Assembly: GCA_030267325.1 (NCBI GenBank)
Contig: JAJDJS010000022.1
Coordinates: 1 to 42,156 of the forward strand
Direction: 5' to 3'
Length of the DNA stretch: 42,156 bases
DNA from: Desulfosarcina sp. OttesenSCG-928-A07
Lineage (GTDB): Bacteria > Desulfobacterota > Desulfobacteria > Desulfobacterales > Desulfosarcinaceae
Each line of letters starts with the position of its first letter. Position 1 is the first letter of the stretch. This document shows positions 1-8,210 of this stretch, one piece after another. The notes beneath the pieces are model-generated. The model did not search any database. It saw only the letters and a program-made list of their open reading frames with translations, and was not told where the DNA came from. The position numbers and the translations under genes are program-made.

Positions 1-86
1 CCGGCGACTACTGGAAGCAGGGCGACCCCAACCGGGACATCGACGACAACCTCACCTTTTATGGCCGGTTGACGCTGTCCTTCTAA
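1..86 (+). CDS. Outer-membrane beta-barrel protein, C-terminal end (partial)
   Basis: Only the last 27 codons are in the window, read in the frame that starts at base 3 and stops with TAA at 84-86. The tail ends in alternating hydrophobic and polar residues, FYGRLTLSF, with a terminal Phe. That is the usual C-terminal strand signal recognised by the BAM machinery in Gram-negative outer-membrane barrels. It is followed at once by a strong terminator, so it is the last gene of its unit. Which porin or transporter family it belongs to cannot be told from this fragment. Confidence 0.6.
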   Translation, partial: GDYWKQGDPNRDIDDNLTFYGRLTLSF

Positions 87-117
87 TCTGGCACCATCAC
101 AAAACGTTTACCTCACC

Positions 118-151
118 GCCCCGAAAACCCTTTGTTTTCGGGGCTTTTTTT
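118..151 (+). terminator. Rho-independent terminator after the outer-membrane protein gene
   Basis: A perfect 10-bp stem, GCCCCGAAAA pairing with TTTTCGGGGC, around a 7-base loop is followed directly by seven T. It sits 32 bases after the stop codon. Confidence 0.92.
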
Positions 152-178
152 AGTGCGTCCGGTTTAGTGCTGTTTCAA

Positions 179-266
179 GTTGAATTTTCTTTCCATGGGG
201 GGTTGTAAGCCATGGAGAGAAAAAGATACGTTATGCAACCGTTCCGGTTCAACGCAGCGATTCAAC
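179..266 (+). ncRNA. Candidate structured leader RNA, copy 1 (hairpin with TTGTAAG loop)
   Basis: A 14-bp stem (185-198 with 210-223, one G-U pair) closes an 11-base loop, GGGGTTGTAAG. A second, longer-range helix can form between GTTGAATT at 179 and GATTCAAC at 259-266, or alternatively TTCAAC at 248-253. A small AACCG/CGGTT hairpin lies between. The same loop and a covarying stem recur at 8128-8167. It lies about 150 bases before wecB. I do not recognise it as a known riboswitch class. Structured RNA is inferred from the pairing. The orientation is assumed from the gene downstream. Confidence 0.45.
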
Positions 267-415
267 ATCCCGTTCTTCTGGTTTGGGACATCGTCGGTCC
301 GTGGCGGACCGATAGAAACAACGATTTTACAGGAAAAGCTCACATTGGCGCAGCCGATGAAATGTCGCTGCCAGCCTTGCGCCAGGAAGCACATACGAGG
401 CGAGAGCAGGATTTA

Positions 416-1537
416 ATGAGATCTTCGAAAAAACCCATCATGCGTATTTTTCTGGTGGCTGGCGCACGTCCCAATTTTATGAAAATTGCCCCCTTGTACC
501 GGACGGCACAAGATTTTCCGGAAATTACCTGCAATATTGTTCATACGGGTCAGCATTACGACAAAGCCATGTCCCAGACGTTTTTCGACGATTTCGGTCT
601 TCCCCGGCCGGATTATTTCCTGAAATCCGGTTCCGGGTCCCACGCGGTTCAGACGGCAAAAATTATGACCGCCTTTGAAGCGATCTGCACCGAAAACCGT
701 CCTGATTGGGTCATGGTGGTGGGGGATGTCAATTCCACCCTGGCCTGCAGCATTGTTGCTAAAAAGTTGCACATCCAAGTGGCCCATGTGGAGGCAGGAC
801 TTCGCAGTTTTGATCTTTCCATGCCCGAGGAAATCAATCGCACGGTCACCGATGCGATCAGCGATCTTTTTTTTGTGACAGAGAAAAATGGTCTGGACAA
901 TCTTCTTCGGGAGGGAAAACCGGCCGATCGCATTCATCTGGTGGGCAACGTCATGATCGACAATCTGCTGCATCAGTTCCGGAAACTCGAGGACCAGGTT
1001 TCCCAGACCTTTTCTTCCAGCCGGTTGAAGCAGAAATTGGGAAGCTACGCCTTTCTCACCTTGCACCGATCGTCCAATGTGGATGATGAAACCCGATTCA
1101 GAGAAATTGCCGCGGCGCTCAACACCATTTCTGATGAGATCCCCATCATTTTTCCCATTCATCCCCGCACCCGAAAAATGCAGAAAATGTTCGGCATTTC
1201 ATTTTCTTCCCGCATTCACCTGCTGCCCCCACTGGGATTTCAGGAAGCGCTTTTTCTGTGGAAGGATGCCCGTGTGGTCCTGACCGACAGCGGCGGTTTG
1301 CAGGAGGAAACCACGGCATTGAAAAAACCCTGCATCACCATTCGCGACAACACCGAACGGCCCATCACCCTTGATCAGGGTTCCAATATTTTGGCAGGGA
1401 CTTCCAGGAACGGCATTTTGAATGCTTTTCACACGGTCATGACCGATTCTCAAAAAAACTTCGGCATCCCGCCGCTCTGGGACGGCCGGGCCGCCGAACG
1501 TATCTGGCAGGTGGTCGTCAATACGGCTTCGGTCTGA
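416..1537 (+). CDS. wecB: UDP-N-acetylglucosamine 2-epimerase (non-hydrolysing)
   Basis: Interconverts UDP-GlcNAc and UDP-ManNAc in the cytoplasm, supplying ManNAc units for surface polysaccharide. The 373-residue product has the GT-B epimerase landmarks: an N-terminal GARPN (about 16-20), HTGQHYD (43-49), GDVNST (103-108), HVEAGLRS (124-131), PEEINR (137-142), and the C-terminal nucleotide-binding SGGLQEE (about 291) followed by TERP. The usual THRxEN block reads LHRSSN here, a small departure. I chose ATG 416, preceded by a weak GAGCAGG; ATG 440 would also fit and 212 is too long. It is flanked by other functions rather than a glycan cluster and converges on pgi. Its leader carries the hairpin at 179-266. 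Confidence 0.93.
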   Translation: MRSSKKPIMRIFLVAGARPNFMKIAPLYRTAQDFPEITCNIVHTGQHYDKAMSQTFFDDFGLPRPDYFLKSGSGSHAVQTAKIMTAFEAICTENRPDWVMVVGDVNSTLACSIVAKKLHIQVAHVEAGLRSFDLSMPEEINRTVTDAISDLFFVTEKNGLDNLLREGKPADRIHLVGNVMIDNLLHQFRKLEDQVSQTFSSSRLKQKLGSYAFLTLHRSSNVDDETRFREIAAALNTISDEIPIIFPIHPRTRKMQKMFGISFSSRIHLLPPLGFQEALFLWKDARVVLTDSGGLQEETTALKKPCITIRDNTERPITLDQGSNILAGTSRNGILNAFHTVMTDSQKNFGIPPLWDGRAAERIWQVVVNTASV

Positions 1538-1602
1538 TTCATCAATGCGGCCACGCCCGTTTTTTATCTGAGTGAAACAGCATGTCTTGAAAAAATGGGG
1601 TG

Positions 1603-3300
1603 TCAGCCTCGGCGCTCTTTTTCCCTGGTCAGCTGCACTTTTTCTGGCGTATTTCCAGAACCCGCATCTCCCTGTTCTGCCAGTTTTCCGGAAAAGAGCA
1701 TCTCAAGATAAGGCCGATTCAGGGGATCCACATCGTCAAATGCATAGCCGGGATTTTCATTTTTTTGGGCCATGACTTTCCGAAGGGAGCCGGCCGTGAC
1801 CTTTCCCAGCTCAACCCCGAACTGGTCAAAGGGATTGTTTCCCCAGAGAAAGGCCTCATAAATGGTTTTGGCTTCGTAAAAGGCCAGAAGCCGTCCGACA
1901 TCTTCCGGTTCCAGGGATTCCAGTACAAGAATGGAAGAAGGCCGGTTGCCGGAAAACCATTTTGCCGGATTTTCATCGTTTTTTCCCGTGGCAAGGGCTG
2001 TGGATTGGGCCAAAAGATTGGCCCACAATTCCTGCTGGTGAGTCACGCCCTTGAATCGCCCTTCATCCATCTGGTACTGCGGGTTCAGCACACCGATAAA
2101 CTCGATGGGAAACGGTTTTCCCTGGTGGGCCAACTGAAAAAAGGAATGCTGGGCATTGGTGCCGGGTTCACCAAAAATTACCGTGCCGGCCGGCTCACTC
2201 AAAAAATTCCCCGCCATATCGACAGATTTTCCGTTACTTTCCATGTTGAGCTGCTGCACATGGGGGGCCAGTTTGCACAGGGGCGAGGCATAGGGAATGA
2301 TGGCGCTTTGGGGATATCGCATAAAACGGGTATTCCAGACACTGACAAGGGCGGCAATCAAGGGAAGATTTTTTTCCGGCGGTGCGGAAAGGGTGTGCTG
2401 ATCCATGGCCTCGGCACCCTTTAAAAATCGCTCGAACCGATCATATCCCAGATAAATGCTTAAAGGAACACCGCCCACAGCCGAGGTGACGCTGTAACGG
2501 CCGCCGATGAAATCGAACATGTGAAAGGCCGCCAGCTCCCGTCCGCCGCCCTGATCTCCGGGACTTCCCTTGCTGGTTACGGTGACCATGTGACGGGCTG
2601 GATCCAGCCCGCGATCCGCCATAAAGCGCCGTATGAGGTCCTCGTTGGCCATGGTTTCCACAGTGGTATAGCTTTTTGAAATAATGATCCACAGGGTTTT
2701 TTCAGGATCAATCCGGGACCCGATGGCGCCAAAGTTGTGGATGTCTACATTGGCCAAAAAATCCAGAGAAATGGATTGATCCGCAAAAGCTTCAAGGGCC
2801 TTGGCAACAAATTCCGTTCCCAGGTAACTGCCGCCGATTCCCACCACAACGGCATGGGTAAAGGGTTTCCCCGTACTGCCAGTGAGTGTTCCGTCGTGAA
2901 CCCGGGTACTGAAGGTTTGGATCTGGTCCAGAACCCCCCTGAAATCTTTCCTCACATCACGGCCGTCCACCATCAGGGGCACGGTTGAAAAACTCCGCGC
3001 GGCCATGTGAAGGGCTTCCCGGTTTTCGGAAACATTGACTTTTTCACCGGCATTCATCCGGGAAAATTGGGTTATGACATCCGCTTCATGGGCCAAATCA
3101 AAAAGAAGGTCCATGATGGCCCGGTCCACCCGCTGGCGGGAATAATCAAAAAAAATTCCGCCGCCACTGATACTGAAATCAGTGCAGCGATTTTTTTCCA
3201 TCACCAGTGACCGGAGATGAAAGGCGCTTTCATTGATTCTTTTCGCCTGATCAACCAGCTTGCCATACCCTTTGCTCTGATCAAACCGATAGTCTGCCAT
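1603..3300 (-). CDS. pgi: Glucose-6-phosphate isomerase
   Basis: Interconverts glucose 6-phosphate and fructose 6-phosphate in glycolysis and gluconeogenesis. The 565 residues match the family length. Sugar-phosphate-binding GIGGSYLG (154-161) and SKSYTTVET (209-217) lead to the signature GGRYS (266-270). The catalytic Glu is in MESNGKS (353-359), and the ring-opening His is about residue 385 in NAQHSFF. The catalytic Lys lies near the C-terminus in VELGKV. Start ATG 3300 has AAGGAGA a few bases upstream. It converges with wecB, and no glycolytic partner is adjacent; pgk is 22 kb away. Confidence 0.97.
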   Translation of the reverse strand: MADYRFDQSKGYGKLVDQAKRINESAFHLRSLVMEKNRCTDFSISGGGIFFDYSRQRVDRAIMDLLFDLAHEADVITQFSRMNAGEKVNVSENREALHMAARSFSTVPLMVDGRDVRKDFRGVLDQIQTFSTRVHDGTLTGSTGKPFTHAVVVGIGGSYLGTEFVAKALEAFADQSISLDFLANVDIHNFGAIGSRIDPEKTLWIIISKSYTTVETMANEDLIRRFMADRGLDPARHMVTVTSKGSPGDQGGGRELAAFHMFDFIGGRYSVTSAVGGVPLSIYLGYDRFERFLKGAEAMDQHTLSAPPEKNLPLIAALVSVWNTRFMRYPQSAIIPYASPLCKLAPHVQQLNMESNGKSVDMAGNFLSEPAGTVIFGEPGTNAQHSFFQLAHQGKPFPIEFIGVLNPQYQMDEGRFKGVTHQQELWANLLAQSTALATGKNDENPAKWFSGNRPSSILVLESLEPEDVGRLLAFYEAKTIYEAFLWGNNPFDQFGVELGKVTAGSLRKVMAQKNENPGYAFDDVDPLNRPYLEMLFSGKLAEQGDAGSGNTPEKVQLTREKERRG

Positions 3301-3411
3301 GGGGTCTCCTTGTCCGGACGTTTCAGTTCAGGACCCATCCGGCTTTCTCAAGTGGTGTTGGGTGAAGATGGAAAAGAGAAAAATCCGTATAGCAGAGGGG
3401 AACGCGAACGT

Positions 3412-3630
3412 TTATTTGTCTTCGCCGACAGCATTGAAAACCGCATAGGGTTCAAGGGATGAACCAGACTTTGAGCAGGATACACTGTTGGAAAGGGCTG
3501 TGTGAATTCGGTCCAGCAAAAGACAGGTGTTTATGCAGTCGGGAAACAGCTCCTTGTCCGCACACTCCCTGCACGGGCTTTTGATGAGATAGCCGATGTC
3601 AAAATCAAAACGGTGTCGGTATGGGGTCAT
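3412..3630 (-). CDS. Small cysteine-containing conserved-type protein
   Basis: A 72-residue soluble protein whose function I do not recognise. Its centre reads SPCRECADKELFPDC followed by INTC, giving four Cys spaced CxxC...CxxxC, which suggests a small zinc site. A LLDRIHTALS helix follows. Start ATG 3630 has AGGGAAG six bases upstream; a GTG at 3711 would give 99 residues but adds nothing family-like. It lies between pgi (111 bases downstream on the same strand) and the DUF3783 gene and could be co-transcribed with either. Codon pattern and Cys arrangement favour a real gene. Confidence 0.6.
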   Translation of the reverse strand: MTPYRHRFDFDIGYLIKSPCRECADKELFPDCINTCLLLDRIHTALSNSVSCSKSGSSLEPYAVFNAVGEDK

Positions 3631-3834
3631 GGCATCTTCCCTGATGTACGGGGGATCAGTGGGACATCTGATTCGGATGACAGGGCCATACCACAACGGA
3701 TAATCCGGCACAAGGCGATTTCAGGGTTTTTGCGGCGGTCAATCCGGCTCCCGATAAAGGGCCAGAATTCCGGAACGCGCCACTTTCTTGATTCCCATAT
3801 TGGTTTGGCACGCATCTGACAGAAGACATCGGCA

Positions 3835-4278
3835 TCATGGGGTATCGGCGTTTTTCTCATATTGGGAAAGGGCTTTTCGCTCTGCTTCAAGCTCTCCCAG
3901 AAGCTTACCCAGGGTCCAGTTCTCGGATGTCGGCGTCAGCGTTGCCCACAGGGCTTTTTGCATACCGGTCTGACGGCAGATGGCCATCAGGGCATGGAGC
4001 TGGTTTTCGGTAATGCCGGAAACAATGATGGCGCGCGGCAGTGCTGAATCTTTTTTTCCGCCCTCACTGCCGTGGGCAAGCTGCAGAAGTTCGGAAAGAA
4101 GCTGGTCAAGATGGGAGGAATCCGCCCAGACCACCGGCACATCCGAAATACCGGCCATTTTCAGGACTTTTTCCATATTGCCGCTGACGCCTTGGGGAAA
4201 ACCGCAGAGTATTAATTTTTTCGGACCGTAAAGGGGGGTATCGGAATAGTGAACCTTTTCAAATGATGCGTCTTGCAT
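3835..4278 (-). CDS. DUF3783-type protein
   Basis: A predicted cytosolic protein of 147 residues of unknown role. The centre, from ILCGFPQGVSG through VVWADSS to AIIVSGITENQL, has the alternating strand-helix look of a small Rossmann-like fold and resembles DUF3783, in which the C-terminal LGKLLGELEAER helix is usual. There are no catalytic motifs and no membrane segments. I chose ATG 4278 because GGAG lies nine bases before it; the frame stays open to 4326. It is divergent from lgt with about 190 bases between. Confidence 0.62.
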   Translation of the reverse strand: MQDASFEKVHYSDTPLYGPKKLILCGFPQGVSGNMEKVLKMAGISDVPVVWADSSHLDQLLSELLQLAHGSEGGKKDSALPRAIIVSGITENQLHALMAICRQTGMQKALWATLTPTSENWTLGKLLGELEAERKALSQYEKNADTP

Positions 4279-4472
4279 TGGGATTTTCTCCGCCTTGGGG
4301 ATGAATACGGGATTTTTTGACAGCAAGCGGAGTATAGGCCATTTCCATCAAAGATGTAAACCAAGCGGCGGCCTGCTGATCCCATGGACCAGGGATTGAC
4401 GATGATGATCACAGGGGTGTAAGGTCACCCCGTTTTCAACCAGACGCTATCTTTTTGACAGGAAACGCAACG

Positions 4473-5336
4473 ATGGACACATTTCTTCACTGGTGGCAGC
4501 ACCTGCCCGAGCAAATGAACCCTGTTTTATTCCAGATCGGCGAGTTCAGAATCCAGTACTACGGCCTGATGTATCTGGTGGCCTTTACGCTGACCTACAT
4601 CCTTTCGCTCTGGCGTATTCGCCATGAAAAACAGCGGTTTCAGATGAATAGCGAGACGCTTCTCAATCTGACCACCGCGCTTGTTCTCGGGCTGGTTATC
4701 GGCGCCCGGCTGGGGTATGTGGTGTTTTACAATTTTTCCTATTATCTTGACCACCCCCTTGAAATTATCCTTCCGTTTCAATTTTCAGACGGCTTTCACT
4801 TTACCGGTATTACCGGCATGTCCTACCATGGCGGTCTGATCGGAACCGTTATTGCAATGATTATTTTCGCCCGAAGCAACAAGCTGGACTTCTTCCACGC
4901 TACAGATCTCATTGTTCCTTGTATTCCGCTGGGATACACCTTTGGCCGAATCGGAAACTTCATCAACGGAGAACTTTACGGACGTGTGACCGAGCTTTCC
5001 ATCGGAATGTACTTTCCTTTTTCACCAGGACTTGAGCGGCGCCATCCGTCCCAGCTCTACGAGGCGTTTTTTGAAGGGATTGTGCTTTTTGGGGTTTTAT
5101 GGGCCATCAAGGGACGGGTGAAAACCACCGGCGCCATGCTGGCCTTTTATCTGATGGGGTACGGACTGGTCCGCTTTTTCATTGAGTATACCCGAGAGCC
5201 GGATGCCCATCTGGGGTTCGTGTTTTTATCTTTTTCCATGGGCCAGGTACTGTGCATGGCCATGATCCTTTCCGGCGGACTGCTGCTGGGGTTTTTCTGG
5301 AGGCAACAACGTGTTTCAGGTAAACAGACAAGCTGA
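4473..5336 (+). CDS. lgt: Prolipoprotein diacylglyceryl transferase
   Basis: Transfers diacylglycerol from phosphatidylglycerol to the lipobox Cys of prelipoproteins at the inner membrane, the first step of lipoprotein maturation. The 287 residues show several hydrophobic segments and the family signatures: SYHGGL with the essential His (117-122), GRIGNFINGELYG (158-170), and RHPSQLYEA (190-198). ATG 4473 is preferred, with AGGAAA upstream; a TTG at 4455 is in frame. It stands alone, diverging from the DUF3783 gene and converging on hisB. Confidence 0.96.
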   Translation: MDTFLHWWQHLPEQMNPVLFQIGEFRIQYYGLMYLVAFTLTYILSLWRIRHEKQRFQMNSETLLNLTTALVLGLVIGARLGYVVFYNFSYYLDHPLEIILPFQFSDGFHFTGITGMSYHGGLIGTVIAMIIFARSNKLDFFHATDLIVPCIPLGYTFGRIGNFINGELYGRVTELSIGMYFPFSPGLERRHPSQLYEAFFEGIVLFGVLWAIKGRVKTTGAMLAFYLMGYGLVRFFIEYTREPDAHLGFVFLSFSMGQVLCMAMILSGGLLLGFFWRQQRVSGKQTS

Positions 5337-5374
5337 ATCGCCTCTCCAATTTGGCCCAAATAGCTGACACGATC

Positions 5375-5395
5375 GCGTGTTACGCTTGAACACGC
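5375..5395. terminator. Dyad between convergent lgt and hisB
   Basis: GCGTGTT and AACACGC form a 7-bp stem with a 7-base loop. It lies 39 bases after lgt and 15 bases after hisB on the other strand. There is no T run, so its role as a bidirectional terminator is a guess from position. Confidence 0.4.
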
Positions 5396-5409
5396 TCATG
5401 AAATCCCGC

Positions 5410-5997
5410 CTACAACACGCCCTTGGATGACCGCACGCCACCTCGATCCGGATCCTTTCCGATGGCCTGGGCCAGGGCCCGGCCCATGGATTTATAGATG
5501 GCCTCAAGAATATGGTGCTCGTTTTCACCGTATCGGACATTGATGTGCAGGTTCATTCCCCCCTTGGCGGAAAAAGCCCGACAGAACTCTTTGGCCAGCC
5601 CCCGGTGAAAGGTATCAGCGGGTTCCGTCATGGCCGGCAGATGCCAGATCAGATAAGGCCGGTTGGACAGGTCAATGGCCACTTCGGCAAGGGTCTCGTC
5701 CATGGGGGTGACGGCAAATCCATAGCGCCGGATGCCGGCCCGGTTGCCCAGGGCGGCAGACACGGCCTCACCCAGCACAAGGCCCACATCCTCCACTGTA
5801 TGATGAAAATCCACAGCCAAATCACCGTCTGCGGCAAGCTTGAGGTCAAAACCGCCGTGTACGCAGAAAAGTGTCAGCATGTGGTCAAAAAAACCGATTC
5901 CGGTCTGAATGGTGGAAATGCCGCTCCCATCCAGGCACAATTCGGCATTAATGCGGGTTTCTGTTGTTTTTCGGTCAATGGTGTGGGTCCGGGACAT
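5410..5997 (-). CDS. hisB: Imidazoleglycerol-phosphate dehydratase
   Basis: Carries out the sixth step of histidine synthesis, dehydrating imidazole-glycerol phosphate to imidazole-acetol phosphate with manganese. The 195 residues are the monofunctional bacterial length, without the phosphatase domain of the E. coli fusion. Metal-binding blocks are present: FFDHML (36-41), DFHHTVED (63-70), and ENEHH (about 158-162). The C-terminus RSSKGVL is the usual PSTKGVL with one change. AAGGAG lies eight bases before ATG 5997. No other his gene is in the window, so the pathway is dispersed. Confidence 0.96.
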   Translation of the reverse strand: MSRTHTIDRKTTETRINAELCLDGSGISTIQTGIGFFDHMLTLFCVHGGFDLKLAADGDLAVDFHHTVEDVGLVLGEAVSAALGNRAGIRRYGFAVTPMDETLAEVAIDLSNRPYLIWHLPAMTEPADTFHRGLAKEFCRAFSAKGGMNLHINVRYGENEHHILEAIYKSMGRALAQAIGKDPDRGGVRSSKGVL

Positions 5998-6199
5998 GGG
6001 CGGGCTCCTTAAAAAATGAATCAGGCCTTGTTTTCTGTATCAGTACCTTGAAAGATAAATGAAAGCAAGTGGTTCGGAAAACACCGACCCTCAAGAAAAG
6101 TCCTTGTCAGGATGCGGGCGGGCAGGTAGAAGAAGGCCGAAATATGCCCTATGGGGTATTTTGTCAGAATGATGTGGTTAAAACCCAGCCAGATATGGA

Positions 6200-7957
6200 A
6201 TGCCCATGAAACGAACCGGCCCCCTTGTAATGACTGACGCTTTTAAATCAGCTACCGATGACCAGGAAAAAATTCGTCCGCCAGAAGAAACGGTGGCAGA
6301 AGTCAAAAAAAAGCTGGGCTCCCTGAATCTTTCCATCCTTGAATCCACCTTTCGGATTGATAACGGCCGGCTCGGCATACCGGTTTTTTTCAGCGTTTGC
6401 GGCCATGACGCCAAACAGATGATCGGTACCGCCAAGCAGATGGGGAAAGGTGCCACAGCAGCCCAGGCAGAGGCCAGCGCCATCATGGAACTGGTGGAGC
6501 GGTTCAGTTTTTTCAGCTTTTACAGAAATGATGCCCATGCACGGCTGTCCACCCTGGACCAGTTGGGCGGTGAAGCCTTGGGATTTGATCAGATTGCAAA
6601 GTCGGTTCATGATGAATCTGATGATCTGGAGGTGGCGGAAAAAATCTTCCGGTCTCTTCCCTTGCGGTGGACCGGGGCCTGGAATATGACCCGGGAATCG
6701 GAAGTACTGGTCCCCATTGACTGGTTTTACGCCATCAACGCCTTTAACGGCCCATCTGCCGGAAACTGCGTCCCGGAGGCCATCTGCCAGGGACTGTGTG
6801 AAGTGGTGGAACGCCATGTGTCTTCCCTGGTCAGCCGGAACACACTGCCTGTCCCGCGAATTGACCCGGAAAGCGCCGCAGATCCCATGGTCCGGGAAAT
6901 GCTTGAAAAATACAGGTCTGCCGGTATTCACCTGACCATCTCGGATTTCAGCCTGGATATGGGGATTCCCACTGTGGGCGTACTGGCTTGGGATCCATCC
7001 ACGTTTCCGGAAAAAAGTGAAATTGTCTGGACCGCCGGAACCACACCCAGCCCTGAAAAAGCCTTAAGCCGTGCGCTCACCGAAGTTGCGCAGCTGGCCG
7101 GTGACTTTAATACAGGGTCAAATTACGTGGCATCCGGGCTTCCAAAGTTTTATAGCCCGGCAGATGCGGATTTTGTCATCCAGGGTCCCGGACCGGTTCC
7201 GCTGTCCGGCCTGCCCGATCTTTCCCATCCCAACATCCGTGTTGAAGTGGCCTCCTGTGTAAGCGCCCTTTCCCGGAAAAATATGGATGTTCTGGTGGTG
7301 GACACCACCCACCCGAAACTTTCCATTCCGGCTTTTTATACCCTTGTTCCGGGCGCTCACTTTCGGGAACGGGCCGCAAACACCAGTGTGGCCCTGTTTG
7401 CAGCCAAACTCGTGGCAGAACAGTTTTCGCCGGATGTTGCCATCCACCGCCTCCTGGACATGGATCGCATGCTGCCGAAAAAGTACTTTATCCAGTTTTA
7501 TCTGGGAAATGCTTTTCTGGAGAAAGACGACCCGGAACGCGCCCTTGAATACTTCACCAAAGCCCTGGACAGCCACCCGGCCGAGTCGGACATGCCCAGC
7601 ATTTATTCGTACATGGGCATTTGTTATAAAAATATGGAAAACTACGACGCTGCGCTTTCTGTATTGAAAAAAGGCGCGGAACTGGACCCGGATCGCATCG
7701 ACATTCATAATCTCATGGGATTCTGCCATTTTATGAAAAAAGAGCACGAAGCCGCCATTTCCTGCTTTGAAAAGGCGATTGGGCTGGATCCGGGATCTGC
7801 CATCGACTACGCCAACATCGGATCCAATTACCGGGAGCTGGGGCAGATGGAAAAGGCTGTGCAGTACTACCGGCTGGCTTTGGAGCTGGATCCGACAATT
7901 GCGTTTGCCCGGGACAATTTAAAGCGACTTGGGGCGTCGGGTTTCACTGGGCCCTGA
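6200..7957 (+). CDS. YcaO-domain protein with C-terminal TPR repeats
   Basis: The first 400 or so residues are a YcaO domain, an ATP-using cyclodehydratase-type fold that activates peptide amides. Its ATP/Mg blocks are visible in AEASAIMELVERFS and in QGLCEVVERH. From about residue 430 at least three TPR units follow, with repeats such as LGNAFLEKDDPERALEYF, YMGICYKNMENYDAAL and IGSNYRELGQMEKAVQYY. The 585-residue YcaO-plus-TPR plan resembles E. coli YcaO, which is linked to RimO-dependent S12 methylthiolation. No TfuA, E1-like partner, RimO or precursor peptide is nearby, so the substrate is unknown. ATG 6200 is used; ATG 6206 and 6230 are alternatives, all with weak ribosome-binding sites. 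Confidence 0.85.
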   Translation: MPMKRTGPLVMTDAFKSATDDQEKIRPPEETVAEVKKKLGSLNLSILESTFRIDNGRLGIPVFFSVCGHDAKQMIGTAKQMGKGATAAQAEASAIMELVERFSFFSFYRNDAHARLSTLDQLGGEALGFDQIAKSVHDESDDLEVAEKIFRSLPLRWTGAWNMTRESEVLVPIDWFYAINAFNGPSAGNCVPEAICQGLCEVVERHVSSLVSRNTLPVPRIDPESAADPMVREMLEKYRSAGIHLTISDFSLDMGIPTVGVLAWDPSTFPEKSEIVWTAGTTPSPEKALSRALTEVAQLAGDFNTGSNYVASGLPKFYSPADADFVIQGPGPVPLSGLPDLSHPNIRVEVASCVSALSRKNMDVLVVDTTHPKLSIPAFYTLVPGAHFRERAANTSVALFAAKLVAEQFSPDVAIHRLLDMDRMLPKKYFIQFYLGNAFLEKDDPERALEYFTKALDSHPAESDMPSIYSYMGICYKNMENYDAALSVLKKGAELDPDRIDIHNLMGFCHFMKKEHEAAISCFEKAIGLDPGSAIDYANIGSNYRELGQMEKAVQYYRLALELDPTIAFARDNLKRLGASGFTGP

Positions 7958-7978
7958 AAAAACAAACGCCAAGCCCCA

Positions 7979-8034
7979 CAAAAGGCGTGAAAAAGAAAAA
8001 GCTCCTGTTTCTTTAAAGATATTCACGCCTTTTG
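7979..8034 (+). terminator. Long palindromic terminator-like repeat after the YcaO gene
   Basis: A perfect 13-bp inverted repeat (7979-7991 with 8022-8034, core AAGGCGTGAA) encloses a second pair, AAAGAAA with TTTCTTT. It is followed by GCAGTTTTATTT. It starts 21 bases after the YcaO stop. Its design, with a GGCrTGAA-type stem ending in CCTTTTGC, is the same as the element at 22349-22401, so it may be one member of a dispersed palindromic repeat used as a terminator. Confidence 0.65.
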
Positions 8035-8110
8035 CAGTTTTATTTAAAATTTCCATTGCCGGTCCGATTGCCCTGGTCCGGTTGTTGCCGAATAGTGCTG
8101 AATACTTTAT

Positions 8111-8210
8111 AAAGCATTTTAACCTTGCGTTTCTCTCTATGGGATTTGTAAGCCATAAAGGGAAATGATTCCTGAAAAAATAATCAGACCATCCAATCGT
8201 AAAATGCTTT
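8111..8210 (+). ncRNA. Candidate structured leader RNA, copy 2 (closed by an 11-bp helix)
   Basis: An 11-bp perfect helix, AAAGCATTTTA (8111-8121) with TAAAATGCTTT (8200-8210), closes a junction. Inside is a 15-bp hairpin (8128-8142 with 8153-8167) with loop GATTTGTAAG, and a possible TGATT/AATCA hairpin (8166-8186). Against the copy at 185-223 the loop keeps TTGTAAG, a stem pair changes from C-G to U-A, and wobble pairs replace Watson-Crick pairs. One A-C mismatch is present. It ends 194 bases before the flavoprotein gene. Strand follows the downstream gene. Function unknown. Confidence 0.5.

Larger units (their letters stand above)
87..415. other. Intergenic region ahead of wecB
   Basis: These 329 bases hold the terminator at 118-151 and the hairpin element at 179-266. 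From about 270 to 415 I see no convincing gene. The wecB frame is open upstream to an ATG at 212, but that ATG lies inside the hairpin stem and the extra 68 residues show no family similarity, so I treat the stretch as untranslated leader. Confidence 0.6.

Noticed and set aside
179..266. Known riboswitch (c-di-GMP, ydaO/c-di-AMP, fluoride, guanidine, preQ1)
   Set aside because: None of the consensus core sequences I know for these classes is present in either copy.
212..415. N-terminal extension of wecB
   Set aside because: The ATG lies in a hairpin stem, the residues match nothing in the family, and ATG 416 gives the standard length.
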